Notes: a model not told the origin generated them from the sequence alone. Shown: positions 53,101-62,426, counted from the stretch's first letter. The stretch is 64,000 nt of DNA from Bagarius yarrelli (GCA_005784505.1 VCAZ01000037.1:1889856-1953855), one strand, 5' to 3'. Numbers and translations: made by a program.

Positions 53101-53403
53101 GAACGGTGATTAAGATGATTAAAGTAATTAGCGATTAATCAACATGCTGTGTTTTTATCTTTTTTTTTTTTTATCAATACACCAACTGATTTTCACTTCA
53201 TTTCCAGACGCTGATGTCCTGCTGCTACCGCAAATTCCATTTATACATTAATACAACTCTGCGGTCGAGGTTTAAGGGGCCTTGCTAATGAGCCCAGCAG
53301 CGACCGCTTTGGTTTTAAACCTTCTAATTAGCAATCCATCACCATAAACACTGGATTTAAGTCTGATCCAAAACGCTGGTTACTTTCAGACATTTTTTTT
53401 TAT

Positions 53404-53575
53404 TAACATTTAAAGCATTTTGGCAGACGTTTTTATCCAGAGCGATTTACATTTATCTCTTTTATACACCTGAGCAATTAGGGGTTAAGGGCCTTGCTCA
53501 GGCAGGCCAAACAGTGGTGGCTTGGTGGTGCTGGGAATCAAACCCCGGTCTTTAGGAAACCCTTAAACTTCTCAA
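53404..53575 (+). repeat. Dispersed fish repeat ('AGAGCGA..TTACATTTATCTC' family)
   Basis: Contains 'gcattttggcagacgttttt', 'ccagagcgatttacatttat', 'gggttaagggccttgctca' and 'cttggtggtgctggga'. The order is the same as at 62580-62780. Confidence 0.8.
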
Positions 53576-53724
53576 AAACTCCTAAAAACGAGCACAATTT
53601 AAAAAAAAAAAAAAATGATAGGATTTTTTTTCCGCCCGCTGAAGAACTTAGGGTGAATAACGCAGAATAAGTTCAATAGCAGCGTTTACTTTAAAGACAG
53701 AAAAATAATACTGAGATAAAACAT

Positions 53725-53772
<48 letters not shown>

Positions 53773-54574
53773 ATATATATATATATATATAGTATGTAGG
53801 GGTTAACCCACGTGGAAGGTGTTTCGCTCCGTCTCTCTCTCTCGCTCTCTGTTTTCCCCCATTTCATCCCTATGTCCTATCAATAAAGGCAAAAAATATC
53901 TTCAATAAAAAAATAATAAATAATTTCAGATGATCGTCATCTCCTCAGCCAGGAAATTTCACACAGAATGAAATCTAACGTCTTGAATAAACATATAAAC
54001 GACTTTGCAGCTGTCAGCGTACGTTAGCATCACACGTTGTTAGCGTAGATGATTTAGCTACATGCGTATTCAACTGACATTGTGTTGATTCTTAGAATGT
54101 CATTCTTTCGGCTAATATTAGCGCGACATAGCTTTTGTTTTAACTCGAAGGTAGTCGACCGCAATAAAAAAATCATCCATTTAAAAGTTAAAACTTGCCT
54201 GTTTTTTTTTTTTTTTTTTTTTATCAAAATGAAATGTGTTCATGTTCAGGTAACAAAGTCTATAAAACACTGAGGATTTGTACATTTTTATTTTAAAACA
54301 TATATTTTTTTTTATTATAAGAGGATTAATTATGTAGCATTAAATGCTAAACGTTTTGCAGAGACAAATTAAAATCTCGTAATTATCCATTCGACCAAAT
54401 AATAATAATAAAAAATATTTCCCAGTCCTTTTCCACCTGCTGCCATCTGGTGGACAGACGCAGCAACAACACACCATCAATGATTAGGAATTTTAGGATT
54501 CAGATTAAAGTATTAATATGCTACTGTTATAAAAAAAATTGACCAATCATGATCGAGAATGTGGTATAAGATTA

Positions 54575-54580
54575 TTTATT
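54575..54580 (-). terminator. cog7: Candidate cog7 polyadenylation signal
   Basis: AATAAA on the minus strand (TTTATT on +), about 165 bp past the cog7 stop codon. It is the first canonical hexamer in a plausible position. Confidence 0.5.
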
Positions 54581-54742
54581 CAGCTCAAGCAAATGAAACG
54601 TAACAAATAATGCAGAGCCGTTATCATGTAGGAGACTGAAAATAAAACATCCACACACACACGACATGATTACGTAATAAAATTCCGTATACATCATTTG
54701 CTATATCCAAAATGTTTTGGTTTGAATGACAGCGTATGTGTG

Positions 54743-54909
54743 TCAGTGCTCGAGGTCTCGCATGGCGGCGATGGTGGACGAGAGTCTGCGCGGGAGAGCT
54801 TTAGCCGTCTGCCTGAATTCTTCGGGTTTGGCACGAAGGAGAGCCGTGATGTTCTGCAGGGTTCTGGAAGTTTGGAGGCCCAATGCGTCCATCACGTTGC
54901 TCAGATAAT
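54743..54909 (-). CDS. cog7: cog7 coding exon 17 and stop
   Basis: Final 55 residues (DYLSNVMDALGLQTSRTLQN ... PEEFRQTAKALPRRL ... MRDLEH) and TGA at 54745-54743. Confidence 0.95.
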
Positions 54910-56760
54910 CTGGAAGAAATAAAATTAAAAATCATTCGCAAACAGGAGAAATTTATGAAAGTGGTGTGAGTAAAAGAGGTAAAGAGGCGAATACAGGCAG
55001 GTTGGAATGGGTGAGGAGTGATGTGTGCCAGGAGAATATCAGCTAGAATCAAGGGGAAGGTGTACAAGACAGTGGTGAGACTGATGTATGTATGATGTAT
55101 GGTTTAGAGACAATGGTGATGGTTTAGAGACAGTGGTGAGACCAGCTATGAGGTATGGTTTAGACAGTGGTGAGACAGCTATGATGTATGGTTTAGAGAC
55201 AGTGGTGATGGTTTAGAGAGAGAGTGGTGAGAGACCAGCTATGATGTATGGTTTAGAGCCAATGATGAGACCAGATATGATGTATGGTTTAGAGACAGTG
55301 GTGAGACCAGCTATGATGTAGAGACAGTGTTGATGGTGAAATACTATGATGTATGGTTTAGAGACAGTGGTGAGACCGGCTATGATGTTTATGGTTTAGA
55401 GTTTACAGTGGTGAGACTGAATCCGGCTATGATGTATGGTTTAGAGACAGTGATGAGACCAGATTGCTATGATAATGTATGGTTTAGAGACAGTGGTGAG
55501 ACAGGCTGAGACCAGCTATGATGTATGGTTTAGAGGACAGTGGTGAGACAGCTATGATGTATGGTTTAGAGACAATGGTGAGACCAGCTATGATGTATGG
55601 GTTTAGAGGACAATGGTGATGGTTTTAGAGACAGTGGTGAGACCAGATGCTATGATGTAGAGGTGGTTAGGACAGTGGTGAGAGCAGCTATGATGTATGG
55701 TTTAGAGACAGTGGTGAGACAGCTATGATGTATGGTTTAGAGACAGTGGTGAGACGGCTATGATGTATGGTTTAGAGACAGTGATGAGACCGCTATGATA
55801 TGTAGAGACATGGTTTTTAGAGACAGTGGTGAGAGCAGCTATGATGTATGGTTTAGAGACAGTGGTGAGACCAGCTATGATGTATGGTTTAGAGACAGTG
55901 ATGAGACCGGCTATGATGTATGGTTTAGAGACAGTGATGAGAGGACCGGCTATGATGTATGGTTTAGAGACAGTGGTAGAGACAGTGCTATGGTTTAGAG
56001 ACAGTGGTGAGACAGCTATGATGTATGGTTTAGACAGTTTAGAGCTATATGTATGGTTTAGAGACAGTGGTGAGACAGCTATGATGTATGGTTTAGAGAG
56101 ATGAGACAGTGATGATGAGACAGCTATGATGTATGGTTTAGAGACAGTGGTGAGACAGCTATGATGTATGGTTTAGAGACAGTGGTGAGACCAGCTATGA
56201 TGTATGGTTTAGAGACAGTGGTGAGACGGCTATGATGTATGGTTTTTTGTAGAGACAGTGGTGATGAGACCGGCTGTGATGTATGATATGTTAGAGACAG
56301 TGGTGAGACCGGCTGTGATGTATGAGTTAGAGACCCCTAAAAGGGAACAGCCGAAAGGTTGTCAGCATGTGCCATAAACTGCAATAATCTTTAGATCTCT
56401 AATGCTGGAGACTCCTCCCATAAATCGGAAGGGGGGAAAAATATCTAGCAGGAAAAATTCCATTAAATAATTTGTCAATTAACATGGAAAGTGGTAGCTC
56501 AGTGCCACCATTACAATTACATTTAATGGTGTGTGTTAGCTTGTGTGTGTGTTAATACCGATATCTGTAGCCAGCTGTTTGGTAGCGTGAGGATTCAGCT
56601 CCGGGATCTGTAAAATCACATCGCAGTAGGTCTGCATGGTCGCCCTGGCGATGGAGCCCAGCCAATAATCCGCCGTGTTCTCCAACTCCGGAACATCGTC
56701 ACCTATGGGAAAAAATGTGTGCATGTGTGGTGATGTCAGTTGGCTGGAAATGGCAGAGTG

Positions 56761-56807
<47 letters not shown>

Positions 56808-57119
56808 ACCTTGTTCAGGGGGATATGGCAGTTTGCCTGTGTGTAATGCCAGCTCCAGAGCCGGATCCTCCTGAGTCACAAACGGCTCCAGATGCAGCGG
56901 CAGAGACATAATGTACTGCCCAATCTACACACACACACACACACACTTAATATCCATGACCATTGTATAGAGAGAAAAAGTGTGTGTGTTTGTGTGTGTG
57001 CGTGCGTGCGTGTATGTATGTATACGGCGTCTTACATTAGTAATGTACTCCTGTGGCGAAAGGCTAAATGTCGGTAAATCTTCTGTAAGCGTTTCACCCA
57101 AAGCAGCAGAACCTCGAAC

Positions 57120-57188
<69 letters not shown>

Positions 57189-57393
57189 TAGACTCTTCTT
57201 TTCTCTTTCTTTCTCGCACAGTTTTCTGTCTCTCCTTCACACACACACCTCTCGTTTGTTTAGCAGACAAAGCTGGCGTTTGATCTGCAGGAAGACGGAG
57301 TCGAAGGCGAGCTGATTGGCCTGCTGGTTTAAACGGGTCAAAGCCGCTCGGGTGTCTGAGAGAAGGCTTGAGTTCCCCGTGCCTTTCTCCTAC

Positions 57394-57492
<99 letters not shown>

Positions 57493-57800
57493 CACACACA
57501 CACACACACTTTTTTTACTAATGAAAACATCACATTAGTCTGACGTGGCCTTCTATAATGTTGGCATACAGACCTTGAGTGTGTGCAGTGTCTCCAGCAG
57601 GATGTTGTACTCAGCTGTGCTGCCCTGCTGGAGGTAGTTATAATCTTGCCAGGGATTCTTCTGCCCACGCCGTTCAGCCCCACCCTCCTGCAAGCCACTC
57701 AGACTCCTGGGGTTAAACCCCTCCCACAGGAAACGAGACGCCTTCCCAAGAATCCTACCAATCATCAAAAGCCATGCAAATGAGTGCAAATGTTCCTCAT

Positions 57801-57834
<34 letters not shown>

Positions 57835-58141
57835 TTACTTGTTGGAAAGCTGTTGTTCGAATGTGCCGCACTGCCTGAGAAGCTCTCCACACGTCGCAAT
57901 AATTCTGTAGATTTAAAAGATACAGGTTAATCGAGGTATGTGCAGGTATAGGAGCGGCTGTGAGTGTTGAAGCTCCGCCCACCTGACAGAATTCTGGAAA
58001 GCCGTCCAATCCTCAGTGAACACCTCAGAAGTGGGCGTGTCCTCCAGTTTATACTTCTTCCTGATGGACTGGAGTGTGATGGAGAAATCGGACACATACC
58101 TGAGAGAGTGAGACAGGGAGAGAAGGAAGGGTGGGAGTGAG

Positions 58142-58179
<38 letters not shown>

Positions 58180-58299
58180 AAGGGGCGAGAGAGAGAGAAA
58201 CAGAGACGAGAGATGAAGAGAGAGAGATAGAGCGAGAGAGAGAGAGAAAACAGAGAGCAGAGCAGGACGGGGCGCTAGAGAGCAATAGAGCGAGAGAGA

Positions 58300-58351
<52 letters not shown>

Positions 58352-59037
58352 GCGAGAGAGAGAGAGAAGAGAGAGAGAGACGAGAGAACGTAAGGGAGGA
58401 GAGAGGAGAGAGGAGAGAAGTGAGTAGAGAGAGAGACGAGGAGAGAGGGAGGGAAGAGAAGAGAGAGGAGAGAGAAAGAGAGGAGAAGGAGAGTGAAGTA
58501 GAGGAAGAGGTGAGAGAGAGAGGCAGAGAGAGAGAGAGGAGAGAAAGGAAGACAGAGAAAAGAAGGAAATAGGAGAGAATTGTTGAGAGAGGAGAGAGAG
58601 AGAGAGAAAGAGAAGGTGAGAAGAAAGAAAAGAGAAGAGTAGATGGCGAGAGAGAGAGAAGGAGAGTGAAGAGAGAGATAGAGAGAGAGAGATTAGAGAA
58701 TAGAAAAGAGGAAAGAGAGAGAGAGACAGGGAGAAGGAAGAGGCGGGAGAGAGGACCAGAGAGAAGGAAGTGGGCAAGTGAGAGAGTGGAGAGAGTGCAG
58801 AGAGAAGGAAGGGGCAAGAGTAAAAGAGAGAGAGAGACAGAGAGAAGGAAGAGGCAAGAGAGAGAGAGGAAGAGGAAGTAGAGAGAGAGAGAGAGAGAGA
58901 GAGGAAAAGGGGGGAGGGGGGGAGGAGAAAAGTAAGAGGCGAGAGAAGAGCGAGAGTAGAGAAGAGAGACAGAGAAGTAAGTGGAGAGAGTGAAAGAGAG
59001 GAGAGAAGAGAGAGAAGTAAGTGGAGAGAGTGAAAGA

Positions 59038-59079
<42 letters not shown>

Positions 59080-59656
59080 AAAGGGAGGGGCGAGAGTAAA
59101 AGAGACAGAGAGAAGTAAGTGGAGAGAGTGAAAGAGAGGGAGAGAGAGAGAGAAAAAGAAAGGGGAGAAAGTAAGATAGTGCAAGACAGCGGAAAACAGA
59201 AAAAAGCATTAAAATTGGTTTCTCATAATTCTGTCTTGTTATGTTTATTTGTGTAAAGATGTGTGTATGTGTGTGTGTGTTTTAGTACTTAGTAAAGAGA
59301 GAACGCAGAGCTTTGATGAGACCACACACTCCGAGTCCGTCTGTAAATTTGACACAGCGGTCCAAGGCCGCCGCCGCCAAACCGAACACCTTCTGTACCG
59401 AGTGTGTGAGCTCCAGAACACAATCCAACACCTCGCCACACTCCTACACACACACAGAAGATTTTCCCACATTCAGCCATGTTCACATGCATTAGTGTGT
59501 GTGTGTGTGTGTGTGTGTGTACTCACGAGCGGTACAGCACTGAGTTGAATCAGCAGGTTGTTTTCCTCCAGCTCCCCATACCGCATCTGATAGCTTTTAT
59601 ACGGCACGTACACACATCCCACCAACTCACACACCTTCAACATGTTACACTCACCT

Positions 59657-59737
<81 letters not shown>

Positions 59738-59795
59738 GAACATTTTTTTTTTATTTTGTATTGTTAAAACCTGAAAGTGAAAACAGTGTGGGTAT

Positions 59796-59832
<37 letters not shown>

Positions 59833-60362
59833 GAGGTGAGGCTGCATGGCTTTTTCCAGGCTGTGGCTGAAGCTGGCCGTCGTCTGGTGCAGCTCGAGAA
59901 TCGTGTCAAGGCGACTCTCAGCAGGGCAGCGGTCCAGTGCTGCTGCAATGCATTCTGGGATTGATGGAAGCATGGAACTGAGGGTCTGAATCATCAGCAC
60001 CGTCACCACCTCATATGGGTTCTTAAACACCTGCTCAAGAACACACACACACACATAAACACACAATACCTGTGACCTCTGTGTGCTCATATGTATAGAA
60101 ACACGTGTGTGTGTGTGTGTGTTTCTTTGTGTGTGTGTGTGTGTGTGTACCTGACTGCTCCACTGGAGCTGTGTGTACCAGGTGGACAGGAGTGTGTCAT
60201 AGAATTCGGACAGTTGCTGCTTTAGAGGGGCCTCAGACTGACACACACTTTCCCACACATTCAACAGCTGCACCTAAAATAAACACACACACACACACAC
60301 ACACACACACCAAAGTGTGAATGACATCACTCTTTAGTGATGTAAAAATACTTGACACACAC

Positions 60363-60398
<36 letters not shown>

Positions 60399-60546
60399 CA
60401 CCTTGTGGCATTTGTAATAGTAAGCCAGCAATTGTGGCATTCGGTCCATTTCGGTAAAAACCTTCACGAACAGCTTGGCTTGATCTGCACATGGGAGACA
60501 AACTCAAATCTTACACACACTCAGACATTTATCATCACACACCACA

Positions 60547-60598
<52 letters not shown>

Positions 60599-61647
60599 CA
60601 CACACACACACAGCTAAAGTTCACACTTTTATCCACTAGATGAGCTCATTTAAAGTTTAGGGTCTTAGAATAGTTGGAACAGGACAACAAAAGCTGAAAA
60701 AGCAATAAATTTAGAAAAGATTCAGCTGGAAGAACATTTAGCAACTCATTAAGTTTCTGGTTAAAAAGTCCTTAAAAGTGATGTGTTAGAGAGAGACAGA
60801 GTCTCACAGAAGTAAAGATGGACAGAGACTCTCCAATCTGTGAAAGAGTGTGTGGAATATTTTAAAAACAATGTTCCAAATCTCATCATCTACATCATCA
60901 AACACAATCCACCGAGCCGTCTGCAGATACCAACTGATATGTGTACATGGATGCTTGGTTGTTGCTAAGGTACCTCCGGTGGATAATAGGTGCTGCTAGG
61001 TGGTTGCTAGGGTATCTTAGGTGGTTTAGTAGGGGATGCTAAGTTGTTGCTGAGGTACCTTGGGTGAATAATAGGTGTTGCTTGGTTGTTGCTAAGGTAC
61101 CTCCGGTGGATAATAGGTGCTGCTAGGTGGTTGCTAAGGTACCTCAGGTGGATAATAGGTGTTGCTAGGTGGTTGCTAAGTCACCTCATGTGGACAATAG
61201 GTGTTGCTAGGTGGTTGCTAAGCTACCTCCGGTGGATAACAGGTGTTGCTAGGTGGTTGCTAAGCTACCTCATGTGGACAATAGGTGTTGCTAGGTGGTT
61301 GCTAAGCTACCTCAGGTGGTTCAGTGGGGCTGCTAGGTTGTTGCTGAGGTAAACCACCTTTAGCAACAGTGGAAGAGAACAACAGTTGCCAGTGGGTTGC
61401 TATGTGGTGGACACTAGAGACTTCTGTCACACAAACCTATCAACAGAAATGCAAATCGTGTGTGTGTGTGAGTGAGACCTGTAGAATGTGTATTGAATGT
61501 AGAGACGATCTGAGGGCTTGTCAGGGCCTCCAGTCTGTTTTTAAGCGCTTCCAGCTGCACACACTTTTCACTGTAGTCCGGCGTGTCCACCAGCATGGCC
61601 AGGCTGCTCTGCATCGCTGCTAGCTTACTGCTTATCACAGCTACGTC

Positions 61648-61680
<33 letters not shown>

Positions 61681-62138
61681 GTCAAGTTACTGTCAACCTG
61701 CATTTAATTTAAACACATTGTCACACACATATACACACCTGAGTTTTAAAGGTTTCCTCAATGTCCGCACTGAGCGTGCTCCATTTATCTGCTTCCTGTA
61801 GCGCTTCGGCTGCTAGCTGCATCCTGGATTTGACTTGATCGAGCTCAACTAGCACCTACACACACACACACACACACACACAAACTTAAAAATTTGTCCT
61901 GTGCAAGTAGCATCAACATGGAAAAAAGTCACTATAAAAATAATAATGTGTGTGTGTGGGTGTGTGTTTTGTGCACCTGCATGGACTGCACAGTGTCCTG
62001 TTCAAACTTCTTGATATCTTCTTTCACCATCACCATCTGATCCCTGAGGAACGAAGCCTCTTGTTTAACCGCCTCAATGTCTCTCAGAACGCGGGGCATG
62101 TTCTGCAGAGCCTGAATGCTGGTTTCTGAAAAAAACGT

Positions 62139-62174
<36 letters not shown>

Positions 62175-62426
62175 TATATTGCTAGTAAATTCGCACACAC
62201 GCAATACAGGTGTACGCCAATCACTTATCAGTACTACCAAACACACGCTGTTCCTGTCACCTTCTATGGAGTTGTTGACTTCCTGAATAAACAGCTGCAG
62301 CTTCATGACCAGTGTGGCCGCATGAGCATCCGCTTTGCCCGGCGCGTCTTTCTGCGCCACTTTAAAGGCGCCATTCACCCAATCTTTCACGTCGAAATCG
62401 TCTGCCAGGAACTTTGAGAAGTCCAT
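54743..62426 (-). CDS. cog7: Conserved oligomeric Golgi complex subunit 7 (17 coding exons)
   Basis: Seventeen exons on the minus strand join in phase to 767 codons plus stop, against 770 in human COG7. Translation starts MDFSKFLADDFDVKDW and ends with a Golgi-complex tail (..RRLSSTIAAMRDLEH). COG7 belongs to lobe B (COG5-8) of the eight-subunit COG tether, a peripheral Golgi protein that captures intra-Golgi retrograde vesicles and so keeps glycosyltransferases in place; loss in humans causes COG7-CDG. Conserved blocks seen include LQNMPRVLRDIEAVKQEASF, MLVDTPDYSEKCV, QLLAYYYKCHK, VSDFSITLQSIRKK, NPWQDYNYLQQ and WLGSIARATMQTYCD. All donors are GT and all acceptors AG. No frameshift or missing exon was found. 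Introns are short (78-184 bp) except introns 4, 9 and 16. Confidence 0.97.
54925..55075 (+). mobile_element. LINE reverse-transcriptase fragment, degraded
   Basis: The + strand reads, with frameshifts, RIQAGWNGV-like and KGKVYKTVVR blocks ('gaggcgaatacaggcaggtt', 'atcaaggggaaggtgtacaa', 'gacagtggtgaga'). This is the C-terminal part of the reverse transcriptase of a common non-LTR retrotransposon. It lies in cog7 intron 16, opposite in orientation to the gene, and runs directly into the minisatellite. Confidence 0.7.
55076..56335 (+). repeat. 36-bp minisatellite derived from a LINE coding segment
   Basis: About 30-35 tandem copies of a unit near 36 bp ('gatgtatggtttagagacag', then 'tggtgagaccagctat'), many with small deletions. 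One frame reads repeats of TVVRPAMMYGLE, which continues the LINE reverse-transcriptase wording of the adjacent fragment. The array is in cog7 intron 16. Units are contiguous with no unique spacers, so it is not a CRISPR-like array. Confidence 0.92.
56559..56702 (-). CDS. cog7: cog7 coding exon 16
   Basis: Residues 665-712 plus one base (GDDVPELENTADYWLGSIAR, ATMQTYCDVILQIPELNPHA ...). This is one of the most conserved parts of the protein. Acceptor 'tttttcccatag'. Confidence 0.96.
56763..56803. repeat. cog7: (GT)n microsatellite in cog7 intron 15
   Basis: On the sense (minus) strand this is (AC)n starting a few bases after the exon 15 donor. Confidence 0.97.
56810..56924 (-). CDS. cog7: cog7 coding exon 15
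   Basis: Residues 627-664 plus one base (IGQYIMSLPLHLEPFVTQED ... GKLPYPPEQ). Donor is CAAG|GTACAT followed by a long (AC)n. Confidence 0.95.
57036..57119 (-). CDS. cog7: cog7 coding exon 14
   Basis: Residues 599-626 (VRGSAALGETLTEDLPTFSL, SPQEYITN). The acceptor is a run of about 30 TG units ending in TAG. Confidence 0.94.
57121..57183. repeat. cog7: (CA)n microsatellite at the cog7 exon 14 acceptor
   Basis: On the sense strand (TG)n runs into TAG and takes the place of the polypyrimidine tract. Confidence 0.97.
57249..57389 (-). CDS. cog7: cog7 coding exon 13
   Basis: Residues 552-598 (EKGTGNSSLLSDTRAALTRL ... DSVFLQIKRQLCLLNKRE). The donor is GAG|GTGTGTGT, inside a GT run. Confidence 0.94.
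57391..57511. repeat. cog7: (CA)n microsatellite at the cog7 exon 13 acceptor
   Basis: About 120 bp of near-pure CA with a few phase slips (CACCAC, CAACAC). On the sense strand it is (TG)n leading to GTTGTAG and exon 13. Confidence 0.97.
57574..57754 (-). CDS. cog7: cog7 coding exon 12
   Basis: Residues up to 551 (KILGKASRFLWEGFNPRSL ... NPWQDYNYLQQGSTAEYN ... LHTLK). Donor is AAG|GTCTGT. Confidence 0.95.
57839..57904 (-). CDS. cog7: cog7 coding exon 11
   Basis: Encodes RIIATCGELLRQCGTFEQQL then SN with two bases left over. At 66 bp it is the shortest coding exon. Donor is AACAA|GTAAGA followed by (AC)n. Confidence 0.94.
57983..58099 (-). CDS. cog7: cog7 coding exon 10
   Basis: Completes K430, then YVSDFSITLQSIRKKYKLED to EDWTAFQNSV. 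The acceptor is at the end of a kilobase-long (CT)n tract in intron 9. Confidence 0.95.
58100..59288 (-). repeat. cog7: cog7 intron 9: 1-kb GA/CT homopurine-homopyrimidine tract
   Basis: From about 58130 to 59170 the + strand is almost purely G and A, with GAGA runs; the sense (minus) strand is CT. The 386-residue minus-strand open frame and its partners are serine/leucine-rich translations of this tract, not genes. Such mirror-like purine tracts can form triplex (H-DNA). Confidence 0.93.
59289..59443 (-). CDS. cog7: cog7 coding exon 9
   Basis: Residues 379-429 plus two bases (ECGEVLDCVLELTHSVQKVF ... ALRSLFT). Donor is ACTAA|GTACTA, a weaker match to consensus; the phase is fixed by the next exon. 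Confidence 0.93.
59527..59654 (-). CDS. cog7: cog7 coding exon 8
   Basis: Residues 336-378 (ECNMLKVCELVGCVYVPYK ... NNLLIQLSAVPL). Donor is CTC|GTGAGT followed by (AC)n. Confidence 0.95.
59655..59831. repeat. cog7: CA microsatellites filling cog7 intron 7
   Basis: Two (CA)n blocks (about 59661-59735 and 59799-59830) make up most of this 177-bp intron; both splice sites touch them. Confidence 0.95.
59832..60030 (-). CDS. cog7: cog7 coding exon 7
   Basis: Residues 270-335 plus one base (VFKNPYEVVTVLMIQTL ... KAMQPHL). The donor itself lies in a GT microsatellite (CTCG|GTGTGTGTG), so its exact position is set by phase: the next exon must supply GT GAG. Confidence 0.93.
60151..60273 (-). CDS. 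cog7: cog7 coding exon 6
   Basis: Residues 229-269 (VQLLNVWESVCQSEAPLKQQ ... WYTQLQWSSQ). Donor is CAG|GTACACAC. Confidence 0.95.
60402..60484 (-). CDS. cog7: cog7 coding exon 5
   Basis: Residues 201-228 (DQAKLFVKVFTEMDRMPQL, AYYYKCHK). Donor is AAG|GTGAGC followed at once by (AC)n. Confidence 0.95.
60545..60611. repeat. cog7: (CA)n microsatellite in cog7 intron 4
   Basis: About 65 bp of CA repeats about 60 bp from the exon 5 acceptor. Confidence 0.96.
60665..60915 (+). mobile_element. Truncated Tc1/mariner-family fragment (family A)
   Basis: Contains 'gttggaacaggacaacaaaa', 'gctgaaaaagcaataaat', 'cacagaagtaaagatggaca' and 'gagactctccaatctgtgaa' in the same order as the copy at 24679-25331. 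It covers only the 5' part of the element and encodes nothing. It lies in cog7 intron 4. Confidence 0.78.
60945..61352. repeat. cog7: 42-bp minisatellite in cog7 intron 4
   Basis: About nine copies of a unit near 42 bp ('gctaggtggttgctaaggta', 'cctcaggtggataataggtg', 'tt'). As 42 is a multiple of three, one + frame stays open (61086-61352, repeating RWLLSYLRWIIGVA), but it lies within an intron and has no other gene-like property. Confidence 0.93.
61479..61647 (-). CDS. cog7: cog7 coding exon 4
   Basis: Residues 145-200 plus one base (DVAVISSKLAAMQSSL ... PQIVSTFNTHST). Acceptor is (TG)n-TAG, donor ACAG|GTCTCA. Confidence 0.95.
61739..61855 (-). CDS. cog7: cog7 coding exon 3
   Basis: Residues 106-144 (VLVELDQVKSRMQLAAEAL ... 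EETFKTQ). The acceptor is a (TG)n run ending in TAG rather than an ordinary pyrimidine tract. Confidence 0.95.
61857..61883. repeat. cog7: (CA)n microsatellite at the cog7 exon 3 acceptor
   Basis: Sense strand (TG)n followed directly by TAG and exon 3; the same arrangement is at 61650-61678 for exon 4. Confidence 0.95.
61977..62125 (-). CDS. cog7: cog7 coding exon 2
   Basis: Residues 56-105 (TSIQALQNMPRVL ... FEQDTVQSMQ), the coiled-coil-rich N-terminal part used for assembly of COG subunits. Acceptor 'tttttttcag', donor CAG|GTGCAC. Confidence 0.96.
62261..62426 (-). CDS. cog7: cog7 coding exon 1
   Basis: ATG at 62426-62424, residues 1-55 plus one base (MDFSKFLADDFDV ... LFIQEVNNSIE). The donor is GAAG|GTGACA. 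Confidence 0.96.

Larger units (their letters stand above)
44193..54574. other. AT-rich region between kcnc3 and cog7
   Basis: Probably the 3' UTR of kcnc3 followed by intergenic DNA; AATAAA-type signals occur near 46334 and 46877 but the real end cannot be chosen. It contains (AT)n at 50142-50190 and 53731-53791, a GA plus GGAC/GACA microsatellite at 52036-52110, and (AAAC)n at about 52495-52526. No gene with recognisable similarity was found on either strand. Confidence 0.65.

Noticed and set aside
55076..56335. CRISPR-like array (about 36-bp repeats)
   Set aside because: Repeats are contiguous with no unique spacers, there are no cas genes, and the genome is vertebrate.
57094..57507. Cysteine/valine or threonine/histidine-rich open frames
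   Set aside because: Translations of CA/GT microsatellites between cog7 exons.
58049..59209. 386-residue minus-strand open frame rich in S and L
   Set aside because: It is the CT strand of the GA/CT tract in cog7 intron 9 and is inside an intron with confirmed phase on both sides.
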